64,000 nt of DNA from Narthecium ossifragum (lineage: Eukaryota; Streptophyta; Magnoliopsida; Dioscoreales; Nartheciaceae): assembly GCA_963920575.1 (NCBI GenBank), contig OY986967.1, positions 7,211,166 to 7,275,165 on the forward strand, written 5' to 3'. This document shows, in pieces, positions 43,685 to 53,831 of this stretch. Both the position numbers and the translations under genes were made by a program. The notes beneath the pieces were generated by a model. The model was not told where the DNA came from. It searched no databases and worked only from the letters and a program-made list of their open reading frames with translations. Numbering within the stretch: the first letter of the stretch is position 1; each line of letters starts with the position of its first letter.

Positions 43685-45142
43685 CGATGGAAATGGAATG
43701 GGTGGTACTCGGAAAAAGGTCTAGGGTATGAGAAACTTTGGTCGCGATGGAATCGAACGCAATCTCTCGATCTCTCGATCTCCCGGTGAAGATTGGAAGG
43801 GTAAGCAGAAGATTTGTAAAGCCACATTCAAATCCCTTTTTTATGCGTATTTATCCGACGCGTCGCTTCATCTTCTCGTCGCCTGCAACCGCCGTATTCG
43901 TGGCTAATTGCGTCTTGCCACGTGTGGGGGTGATGAACGCGACAAGACCCGTTTAACCGGGAAGTTCATATTATAACATACATGTCCAGCCACGCTGGGC
44001 ATGGCATGTATGTGGGCATGGATAAGTGAGGGGTAAGATCGGGTTTTCCATGGCCAGGGGGTATTAAGATGCAAAAAAACAGGGCAAAGGTATTAAACCA
44101 CCAAAAGCAAAGTTTAGGGGTACTAAACTGCAAAAAATTCACGGGGATGAGGATATGCCTCCTTTAGCTATGCCATCTTGTCACCAATAAAAATATTATT
44201 AATATATATATGTGAAGAAAATATTGATGAGGATATGCCTCCTTTAGCTATGTCAGCGTCATACTGCTGTGACCTTTCATTTTTTAAATCCCGTCAATGG
44301 ATACGTAGCTCCAAGTTATGTGTTCATATTGAGGACATAACTTTGACTTACATCATAAACCTTTTGACCACCCCCCAATCGCAGGGAGGCGCAGTACTAA
44401 GAGATAATAGACCTAATAAGATGTGGGTTGGAGTTACGTCTAGATTAATGAAGACATAACTTCCACTTACGTCTCTGGTCCTTATCAAACCCCGCCGCTG
44501 GTCCTCCTCCTTCCCCACCCGACTTTCCACCCGACATTTCTCTGACGATTCTCCCCATTTTCCTTACTTGGATGACATTTCTCCGGCGAACTTCCTGACG
44601 TCGGATCTCCTCAGCGCGCGGCTCCGTGGCTCTGTGGCTCCACGGCTGCATGTCGCGCCCCGACCCGCGAAAGCCCAACCGGGCCGGGCGACGCGAACCG
44701 GAACCTAACCAACGCGGAAAAAGAACGACGAGGGTTCCCTCTAACCTATTGGTCTCCCTAGCAATTCACCAAAGCATCCTCAATTAAATCAACAATTAAC
44801 AACATCGAACCACAGATTAAAAACTCAAGTGTTAATATACATATCCTCGGAGAGGGGAAATTCGAATACAACATACTCCCGTAATAGACTATCTAACATA
44901 AGGGTAAAAACGGTAAAGGATCACCACCTCTCAAAAGCCGCCAGGCGCCGCCGCACCGCCGACCAACTGCCCGGTAGGGGCCAAAGAAGAAGAACCGTCG
45001 TCTTCACCTGCAAAACGCAGCCCCAGGTAGGTGTGAGCACTAAGCTCAGTAGGGATCTACACTACGACACACAGAAGAAAGAGGGGAACGCAACAGTGTC
45101 GCCCTCAAGTAGGATCTGGGTGTATACAGGGGTCCCATAACC

Positions 45143-45475
45143 CCACCGCGTGTGCCTGGTGCCCAGGAGCAGCACACAGTAAGCTCAACAAACACTGGCG
45201 ACACGAAAGGTCAGCACAGTGGGACAACCGCGTGTCCCTGGTGCCCAGGAGCAGCACACAGTAAGCTCAACAAACACTGGCGACACGAAAGGTCAGCACA
45301 GTGGGACAACCGCGTGTCCCTGGTGCCCAGGAGCAGCACACAGTAAGCTCAACAAACACTGGCGACACGAAAGGTCAGCACAGTGGGACAACCGCGTGTC
45401 CCTGGTGCCCAGGAGCAGCACACAGTAAGCTCAACAAACACTGGCGACACGAAAGGTCAGCACAGTGGGACACCG
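45143..45475 (+). repeat. 82-bp tandem repeat, four copies
   Basis: Near-identical copies start at about 45147, 45229, 45311 and 45393, each with CCTGGTGCCCAGGAGCAGCA, AAACACTGGCGACACGAAAG and GTGGGACA. The first copy has GTGTGCCTG instead of GTGTCCCTG. No equivalent array occurs in the other three LTRs. Frames through it are artefacts. Confidence 0.97.
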
Positions 45476-46892
45476 GCTACACTTCAGCCTCCGACTCGAG
45501 GCCGACACGACCTCTACAATCATCAAGCCACAAGTGTACCAGTCATCTAAGCCTATCATTGAATCGACTGGACACCACAATTCCAACCGGGTCCAAACTA
45601 CCCAACCCCGGTCCCACGGCTAAGTCCGAGCTTCCAGCCTCGGGACGGCGACCCAAAGATCACCCATGCCCTAACCAATGCAACTAATGCACAATCAACA
45701 ATGCATGCTATGACATACACAAACAGGAGATAGGCATGCAACAGTATGACAAACATCATATAAGTCAACCGGATCGCTGCAGCGGTACCACCGACCGCTG
45801 CCAGCCGATCCGCAGCGGGTCCCGGCATTACGACGGTACCGCAACCGTCAACCGCGAACTCCTGCAACGGGAAGCAACCCCGAAAACCGTTGATGAACAA
45901 AACACAATATAATATTATATTCCGAAATATAATATTATATTCAAAAACACCCAAAGCCTCTACTTAGGAGCTAATTGATCCCGTCGATCCGACATCCATA
46001 CTACGTCGGATTCAAGATCCAACTTATCCACCCGTAGGTGTACAAACCAGGATCATCATATCCAAAAATCATAAACATCCAACGGTTGGATTAATGGGAA
46101 AACGCTAATCAAAAACCGGTAATCAACTAACTTAACAATTAATTTCTGCAAGCAGCTCTCCAGCAAACAATTCATAATAAATCGTATAAAACTCGGAAAA
46201 ATATGAAACAAGATATAATGGAAAGCTAACGAATAGATCTACAACTCTTATGTTTGTGGAAAGCTAGGATCATGTACACGCCGGCCGGAAAAGTCGCCGC
46301 AAGCCGGCTGTTCTTCAAGAACAGCAGAAAACCAGAAATCCGAGACTAATCATGCATAAAACCTACTCAAATCTCAACTGATTAACATGAAACTTAAATC
46401 AATAACTCTGACATGTATAAGAAACCCAACAAAGTAAGGATCAACAAGATCCAACGGCTAGATCTCAAGAACACCCGAAATAAACATCAGTAGGTATAAC
46501 CCTACCTAGCTGCACTTTCCTCGGCTGATTCCCCGCGATTTGATCACCAACAAGCCTCCAAACCTCTTCAGGGATCTTCCTCTCGTTGTCACGAATCCAA
46601 CGAGCCAAAGAAGACCCAATTTGATGGTCGGAGGAGGGAGAACGGAAGAGGGGAAGGTGGCTGCCGGAAAAACAGGGGAAGAGCAGAGCTTCGGGGGAGA
46701 AGAGAAGAGAAGAAGAAGAAGAAAGGAGGAGGAGGAAGAGGAGAAGAAAAGGAGGAAAAAGGGGGGAGGGGACAGCAGGGAAAGAGGGGAAAAAGTGAAA
46801 GAAGGGGAGGGGAAGTCTTCCCCCTCTGACAGGAGAGAGTGACGGCCAACGGCGGCCATCCTCGCGAAGCAGAAAACCAACCGACTTATAAA

Positions 46893-47000
46893 TGATCGAT
46901 CCTTCCTCAACGAAGGATCGATCCTTCAAGACGATTCACAAGGCTTTCTGGCACGAAGAGGATCGATCCCTTAGCCATAGAGGATCGATCCTTTGTGTGC
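46893..47000. repeat. GATCGATCC hairpin pairs (LTR copy 4)
   Basis: Two pairs: GATCGATCCTTC, loop CTCAAC, GAAGGATCGATC (perfect 12-bp stem), and GAGGATCGATCCC … GAGGATCGATCC. Same location near the LTR right end as in copies 1 and 3. Confidence 0.8.
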
Positions 47001-47412
47001 TGAAAGCTAAATTTGGGCAAGAACTCAAGCCCAAGTCTGGATCTTTCAATCCCGGGTCCACCTAGCCATTCTAAACAAACACTAACACATACAAGGTCAG
47101 TGTGTGCACACGCGGGTGTGAAACAAACCAACAAGGTGCAATTTACCAAATTGCCCTTGCGGTCTACAACGAGCCACAGGGGTAAAGGGACAGGTCCTCA
47201 CACTGCAGGTCCCCTCCTCCTTCCCCATCTATCCACCCTCCACTCGACCTTGCATCCTCTCTGTTTCCTCACATTTCTCCGGCGATCTTGTGTCGAAATC
47301 CTCCAAGATCTTTTGGCCATTCTTCATATCTGGATGCCATTACATGCTACAAGTGATTTATCATTTATATATTATATATAGTTGCTTTAAATATTTTATA
47401 TTATACATAATA

Positions 47413-48665
47413 TGGAGTTGTTTTCACATGTATGGTCATGGGAGCACCTCCATATAGGGCGACCTGAACCAATTCCACGACGATCACTAGCTACCCAAGA
47501 GCAAACTGAGGAGCGTAATTTGCGTATCATTGAAGGCCCCTTGGCAATCCAGTATGAAGTCTTGATTTTTTCAAATATTTTTTAAAGTTTTGTTAGCATT
47601 AGCATCTAACTCTTTATGTGCAATGCAGGTGGGCAGCACCACACAATGGTAGAGGGAACCCGCATGGCCGTTAGTTAGCTTACTACTGAGAGCAGTTGGA
47701 TAGACAGTTGTCATCCCAGGTATTATTGCTCACAATCCAAGATTTTGTTACCTATTTTAATACTAACATGATCTAATCGAGTTCATATTTGAAACTTATA
47801 GGTTATATGGTATCCATATACACCGCAGCGTCTAGCACAATTACCGGCCCTTTGTACTATGGGATTTGTTGTCTAGATGAGTCATGTGCGCTCATCTGCT
47901 TTGATGTTGTGGAGGTGCACCATGCACTACGGGTGATGCGGTAGTTTGGCATTCGACAAGAGATATCACCCCTGGTGACAGAGACATTATCACGTGCAAG
48001 TCGTTGGGGCAATGTTACTGCAGACTGGGTCACTATGTATCACCAGTATATCACCCAATGGGAGGAGCGACACCAGAGGATCATTGACAGTGCAGTGGAC
48101 GACGGTGAGGATCATGCGTCATATTTGCAGTGACACTAGGGGATCACCAAGCGGTATGTTAGAAAGCCTAGATTGGAGGACAGGATGACCTATCAGCCGA
48201 AGATACACCTGCTACGGAAGCCGATAAATATAATTTGTTCATTAGTAATTAATTCTTATATTGTGTTAATCTAACCAAGCTTTCTTAATTTGCCACTAAC
48301 AGTATGACACCGTCGAAGAGAATTACGTGACATGTCGTGACCGTTCTGGAGAACAACTTCTCGATCGTTTTACACCGGTATTTTACTCTATGATGGAGGA
48401 TTTGTGGATTTGCAACGGAGCTTCTGTCATTTCATAGCAGTCGCAACAAACTACCGAGCAGAGTTCTTCCTATGGCATGCCGATATCTCAAGATATACCA
48501 TCATCATATCCAGTCATGGGCACGACAGTGGAGGATCCTGAGGATCCGGAGGGACATGTTGAGTATGATGTCGATGTCAGTACTACTATTTGGAGAGGGG
48601 AGGATGGACCGTCGTGGAGGAAGAAGATGGCACTGAAGAAGAAGCAAAAAACTTGGAAGTGGTGA
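47413..48665 (+). pseudogene. Plant mobile domain (MAIN-like) gene remnant
   Basis: An ATG at 47413 starts MELFSHVWSWEHLHIGRPEP. After an intron (about 47554-47629) comes WAAPHNGRGNPHGR, later VIWYPYTPQRLAQLPAL (47810-47850), ICFDVVEVHHALRVMR-stop-FGIRQEIS (47893-47970), WEERHQRIIDSAVD, YLQ-stop-H-stop-GITKRYVRK (to 48170), and a C-terminus ending with an acidic then Lys-rich tail at 48665. The order (WSWE.L..GRP, W.P(Y).. L..LP, ICF..VE.H.(L).V.RQFG, Y….R(Y)) is that of the PMD of MAIN/MAIL1-type plant proteins. At least four in-frame stops and some frame shifts disable it. Confidence 0.75.
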
Positions 48666-49770
48666 TAGTCTTTTATCGTAACTTTGGCTTTTTTTTGTTA
48701 ATGATTTGTGAACATTTAGAGATGTTAATGATGTTTAATGTAAACGGTTTTGATTTATATAAAAATTGTGTTTAAATGTAAATGGGGTGGGTGTAATGTA
48801 TTGGGTATGAACATTGAGGTGGATGTTTGGTTTGTGATCATTAATTGGTAAACATTGTCTTTGATTAAATGTTTGTACAAAGAGTGACAAAAAAAAAGTG
48901 TTTGTTTGCTATTGGTTCTATAGTAAGACGTAAGTAGGACGTAACTTGAAGTTACATTTTAGTATAGAAACCACTGGATAAAAATAACTTGGTTTTGTTG
49001 TTTCTACAGTGAAGACAGAAGTCATAAATTGGAACGACGTCTTAATAAGCCTCCCCATACTCTTCTCCATACTTGGTCACATGGCAGGGGATAAAGGTCA
49101 AAGATATAAGTCCAAGTTACGCCTTCCATATGAAAACGTAACTTAGAGTTACGTCTGACGACATTAAAAAAATCAAAGTCCACGCCAGCGTGGCACTGAC
49201 GTGGCCAAAGTAGGCATATCCCCATCAATATTTTCTCCACATGTATATATTAATAATATTTTTTATAAAAATAATACTATTTAAATAAATTTCCATATAT
49301 AAATAACATATATACATATGTTATTTATACACATATTTACATATATGTGCATGTTATTTTGTGTTATTTATAGATAAATATATGTGTTATTTATATTTCA
49401 ATTAACATGAAGGTATGTTTGTAAATATATATGTATATATACATATATACACATAAATAAATGTATACATAAATATATGTAATAGTATGTATTTATAAAT
49501 ATAATAGAGAGAGAATATGCGTGTGTGTGAGATAGAGAGGATGCGTACGTCCCACCTAAGGTGTGGAAATTCCACTCCCTACTGGGTGGGACGTATATCA
49601 TCACTCAAGATCCAGCATAAGAGAGAGAGAGATTAAGATTGAGATTGGACGAGGGAGGCTCATGTCACATGGTGCATATATGTTATTAGTGGACCACTAT
49701 GTATGGCACGGTTATAATCGACCCTTCTATCTATCTCTATTTTCCTGCCCGCCCCTCCCCCGCATCTATG

Positions 49771-50475
49771 TGTTGGGAAATCTGAGAGGTCCTGGCGATG
49801 TCGGAGATACGTCAGATAATGATGGGGGATGTCGCAGCAGAAGAGAAACAATCAAACCACAAAGAAAAGGAAAAAAGTGGAGACAATGATTTACGTGGAA
49901 AAACCTACCAGCAACAACTGGAAGGAAAAAAACCATGGGCAACAGAGGAAATCTTCACTATGAGAGAGAGATTACAAAGCCCAAACCCTAGCAGAGACAA
50001 ATAGATCTCTCTCTAGGGTTGTCTACTGATAGGACTCTGGAACCACCACACCAGCAGCCAAGGGAGATCTGAACGTACCATAGGAGGGAACGGCTACAGC
50101 TGGAGGAAGGAGATTCTGAGATCAATTTCACAACTGCCTTCACAGCTGCCAACAAGGATTCCAACCGTCCAAAGGAGGGAGATCAGTAGTAATCTATCTA
50201 CCAAAGATTACTGCTGCTTGAGGAAATAATCAGTTAAGGAATAACTTAGCTGCGTTTATTATTTAGTTGCCAAATGTAATCTTCTATCAGAATCCTTGAT
50301 TGAGGAAGTAGTTCTTTATAATTCAAAGATGTAGAAGTTACAGGGTATGAAAAAAAATACATCTTCTCTGTCTCTCATTCTTCCTGCATCTCTCTGCTCC
50401 CTCTTTCCTTGGTTCCACTCCTTCCTCCACGCATATCCGGTCTTGATAGGCTCTGTAGATAAGAAGACTCTATCA
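49771..50475. mobile_element. LTR-like sequence, orientation unclear
   Basis: It begins TGTTGGGAAATC and contains GATTTACGTGGAAAAACC and AAAAACCATGGGCAACAG, wording I associate with copia-type LTRs. At 50477 follows TTGGTATCAGAAGC, close to the iMet primer site, suggesting a plus-strand LTR. But a TATA box in the opposite direction (CTATAAATAG on minus, 50547-50556) argues for minus. No gag-pol adjoins. Confidence 0.4.
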
Positions 50476-50615
50476 GTTGGTATCAGAAGCGAGGTTCTAC
50501 CACACAATCCTCTCAACCACATCTCTACCACACAGAGAAACCCTAGAAGCACTCTATTTATAGCCTCCAATAAACACAAATCTGGATTAGATCTGAGCCA
50601 TCGGATTTGCCCATC

Positions 50616-50840
50616 CAATAGGAAAGGATCGATCCTACTCAAGAGAATGATCGATCCTTGTATGCACGAGATCAATGGATTCCAAAATCCCGAAGAAGAT
50701 GGATCCTACATTGACCTTTACAAAAGTGTGCTCTCTGTCTCTTTTGTTTACCAAGTAGGATCGATCCCTTGGAGAGAAGGATCGATCCTCTAATAAAGTG
50801 CAAAGAAAGATCGATCCTACATGGCTGGAAGGATCGATCA
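50616..50840. repeat. GGATCGATCC pair cluster outside the LTR family
   Basis: Six motifs in three pairs: AAGGATCGATC…GATCGATCCTT (14-nt spacer), AGGATCGATCC…GGATCGATCCT (11-nt spacer), and AGATCGATCC…GGATCGATCA. The surrounding sequence does not look like solo LTR family A. Confidence 0.7.
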
Positions 50841-50899
50841 TTTCCTTGATGCCGTCATCCTCATGGGAGGAAAAATCAACACTATGTACCGTGCTTTTA

Positions 50900-52174
50900 T
50901 AAGGTTGATTGTCACTACCATAAATAGACCGTGTCATGTGGCATATACCGGCTTCTGCCACATTATATAAGTAATTTACCTTAAACGGATATGCTCTCTA
51001 CCATGATTTTGTTGCCCAACTAGACGTGGAAGGAAGGACTTTGTTTTTATAAAAAGAGAATTGAGGGTATTTATGATATTAGAAAAAAATATCAGGGTAT
51101 TGTTGTAATTCAAACATTTTGAGGGGGTAGATGTGCAATTAACACAAATATATATACGTGTGTGTAAATATAAGTAAATACATATATACATATTTATTCA
51201 CTTATCATGTGAAAACATAAATTTGCATAAAATTATTTTTTGGTTCATATTCTGACAAACTTCTATATGACACTTCACTTCCCATGTACAAGGGAATGTT
51301 AGATGACATACGTTTGGTGTTTGGTAGTGTCATAAACTGACTCATCAGAATCACTTATATTTTTCACAGGAGCAAAGTAATAAATGTGTGTGAGAGAGAG
51401 AAGACAATTGATTGAGATGCCCCAAAGGATTTTCCCAATTTTTAACAACTACTAAATTTTTTTGAGTACTTTTCACAAGAACAATCTAATAAATGCTAGA
51501 TAGAGAATGAGAAGACAATTGATTGAGATGCCCCCAAATGTTACATAATTGCAGAACCAGGCCATCTAGTCTATGGATAGATATATAACAGCTATAGCAT
51601 AGGGGGATCTCACCGGCTGTTCCCGGTTAGGAGAAAACCTGACCAGGGATTCGGGTGACCGGCTACTGAGGGTGACTCGAGCTGCGTGACCTCTTAACAT
51701 ATAAACATAATCCATAATATCAGCATTTATGAATGAAAGACACATTTTTCTCATTGACAGAAATCCATGAGAATAAATCTTTTATTGAACGAGTTTATTT
51801 GATTTATCTATGTAAAAACTTATTTGCACAATTGGAAACAATGAAGATGGAATAAAGTTTGTATCGACTATTTACTTTTGAGTATTTCTTAAAGATTAAT
51901 ATCATATTTCACTCTTAAAATACGCTAAATATCACACATATTTCATCTTGTAATCATGATAGTATCATATCTCTGATTGAAAAATTCATTCTGCATGTCT
52001 TTTCTTTGGAAAACCGGCGCCAATTTAAATAGTTTTATTACTACAAAATCTTCTCGTCCTAATAAGTTGACTTATATATAGCGGCAAGAATGTTCGTAGG
52101 AATAGATAACTTTTAGGGGCTGTTTGATTTGCATGATCTGTTTGGTTTGCAGGGGGCATCGCGCGATGCACTCT
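50900..52174. other. AT-rich intergenic stretch
   Basis: No gene seen. It contains a ~110-bp direct repeat sharing GAAGACAATTGATTGAGATG (51411 and 51521) and, at 52126-52169, a GGGGCTGTTTGATT-type MITE end followed by the palindrome GCATCGCGCGATGC (52156-52169), cut by the LTR insertion at 52175. Confidence 0.5.
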
Positions 52175-53433
52175 TGTTAGAGAGGAAATTTAATCGTTGA
52201 CCGGTCAAATAGTGAAAGTCAAAATCCTATTCCACACTTAAGTATCAGATGATTGTAGTTGAGTTCTGCTCTTTCGAATTAACGAACCAAAGATGTCAAG
52301 TAATACGGAAATCTAGATTAGACCTAATTAAATAATCTAATTATCAAGATTAACTTAAATTAACCTAAGAAAAGCTTTAAATTGTCTAAGATTACGGAAT
52401 TAAATAAAGCATAAAGATCAACTTAAATTACTGAATCTAGAAAACGCAATTAAACCTATTAAATTAACTTAATCTAAGAAAGCAGTAACTTATTCTAATG
52501 GAAAACAGTAAAGAAAGCTTAAATAACAGAAAGCGTAAAAGAAGACTGATAAAACCTAAATTAATCTTAAAATACTCCTATGATCATAAAGAAAAGAAAC
52601 AGTAAACAGTAACTAATTTAACTTAATTAAACCATGAAAAAGAAACGAACAGAAAGCGGAAACGGAAAGAAATCCATTAATCTAGAACTATAAAACAGAA
52701 ACAAAAGGAAGAAAACGATTAAAACGACTACATTATCGAGATTACACTAAGAAAGCAATAAAAGACGCCATTAATCAAACTGAAAGCTTTATTAATCAAC
52801 TTACAGGTACAAAAGAAACGAAAGCCATGCTTAAGAACAGGTTACAAGTTGTCGGGGGGGTTTACAGTGGAGAAGAGAAGCTATTTATATTAAGAAACTG
52901 AATAACTGCTCCCGCCTTGAGGGTTGATGGCGTGGAAAGAGGAGATCATGTGCGAACTGCTCCGTAACAGCTTCTCTCACGTCTGTGTCTGATTTGGAGA
53001 GTACACGTGGTCGATTCTCGTTCATTGCATACGTCATGATTACGCTGGCTTACTTATCGTTTCTTGTCCACGTCATACCTGCATGTGTTTTTTAACCATA
53101 TTTGGCACACGTGTTAATTACTTTTGGACGATAAAATTGAGTAACATGTCCAATTGTGACTTTTGGGCGATGATCGTCCATAGTCCTTTAAATGATGGTG
53201 CCATATGGACGATATCGTCCATTTGGTTAAAATTCTATCGTCCATTTTGGTCGATAGATTTCATCGTTTCATTTGGTCGATATTTTATCGTCCATTTGGT
53301 CGATAGACTCTATCGTTCATTTGGTCGATAGGTTTCATCTGGTCGATAAGATTATGTAGTTATCGTCCATTTAGTAATTGCTTTTTGCTTACGTGTCCGT
53401 CATTTAATGATTTAGCCATTATTTTGGCTAACA
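52175..53433 (-). mobile_element. 3' LTR of the Tat-lineage Ty3 element
   Basis: 1259 bp with inverted ends TGTTAG…CTAACA. On the minus strand it starts TGTTAGCCAAAATAATGG directly after a polypurine tract, and has a TATA box ATATAAATAG at 52881-52890 (minus). Near its minus-strand start lies a run of TATCGTCCATTTGGTCGATA repeats (53200-53345). The left flank is ACTCT; the partner LTR would be right of 64000, so the duplication cannot be checked. Confidence 0.88.
53200..53380. repeat. TATCGTCC…GGTCGATA dyad repeats in Tat LTR
   Basis: Six to seven units of about 25-30 bp based on TATCGTCCATTTGGTCGATA, an imperfect inverted repeat. Related words (CTATCGTCCA, TAAGGACG) recur at 57501-57562 between the two convergent genes. 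Confidence 0.75.
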
Positions 53434-53450
53434 TTTTGCCCCCCATGCGG
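53434..53450 (-). other. Polypurine tract of the Tat element
   Basis: The minus strand reads CCGCATGGGGGGCAAAA immediately before the LTR start TGTTAG. This is the priming site for plus-strand synthesis and fixes the orientation of the element. Confidence 0.85.
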
Positions 53451-53831
53451 TAATCGAGGAGACACTTTAATGACGAGGTGACCGCATCATCCGGGATTTG
53501 ACCGTTTTGTCTAGGTTTTCAAATTTAATCATGGCGGATGTTTAGGAAAATGAACCGCTGCGCCGTTTCTTTTCTCTATCCAAATCTTTTGGGATCTGGC
53601 ATTTAAACTTTCTGGAAAGTAACGACAAAAAACCCTTTATTTAAATCCCTTCCTTCAGCCAGAAAAGAACTTTCTTCGCCTGTCTTCTTCTTCAAGTCTC
53701 CTAGGGTTTTATTGCTCTTCACCTACCTCCGCGGCGGTTCTTTGTTCTTTTCCTCTTAACTCCGGTGTCTACACTCGTTCGTCATCTTGGTGCGTGAGAT
53801 CAAAGCTGACAACGATGTGCAAAAAGAGGTG

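Larger units (their letters stand above)
42482..44139. mobile_element. Non-autonomous MULE with ~255-bp inverted repeats
   Basis: Terminal inverted repeats 42482-42742 and 43888-44139 are about 90% identical, starting AATTTTTTGCA(T/G)TTTAGTAC. The 10 bp outside them are CGCGGGGATG (42472-42481) and CACGGGGATG (44140-44149), nine of ten identical: a Mutator-like target duplication. The 1.66 kb element encodes no transposase. The interior holds a 22-bp direct repeat (about 42742 and 42789), a CGCGTATAAA array and a short exon-like frame on the minus strand. Confidence 0.9.
44651..47202 (-). mobile_element. Solo LTR, family A copy 4, with perfect 5-bp target duplication
   Basis: Plus-strand ends are TGTCGCGCCCCGACCCGCG (44651) and GGGACAGGTCCTCACA (47202). 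The flanks are CTGCA at 44646-44650 and 47203-47207, a perfect 5-bp duplication, which fixes both ends and the solo state. 2552 bp. It holds a 4-copy 82-bp tandem array (45143-45475), a purine-rich run at 46680-46770, and a late GATCGATC cluster (46893-47000). It serves as reference for copies 1-3. Confidence 0.95.
44186..49262. mobile_element. MULE-like element carrying a PMD gene remnant
   Basis: Inverted ends: left 44186-44370 and right about 49080-49262 (inverted) share AAAATATTGATG(A/G)GGATATGCCT, then (C/T)GTCAG, AAGTTA(C/T)GT and GGC(A)TAACTT.GACTTA at roughly 70-75% identity. Between them lie a solo LTR (44651-47202) and a decayed plant mobile domain gene (47413-48665). Net of the LTR it is about 2.5 kb. 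No transposase is seen and no clear target duplication was found. The MULE assignment rests on long inverted ends and PMD cargo. Confidence 0.6.

Noticed and set aside
45143..45475. Possible CRISPR-like array
   Set aside because: Whole units are repeated without variable spacers, and the sequence is a plant LTR.
45152..45687. Overlapping repeat-peptide frames (CPWCPGAAHSKLNKHW type)
   Set aside because: Generated by the 82-bp tandem array in a solo LTR; period not a multiple of three, so the same peptide appears in all frames.
46465..46929. 154-residue Pro/Ser/Leu/Phe-rich minus-strand frame
   Set aside because: Low complexity over a purine-rich run in solo LTR copy 4; parallel frames on both strands are also open.
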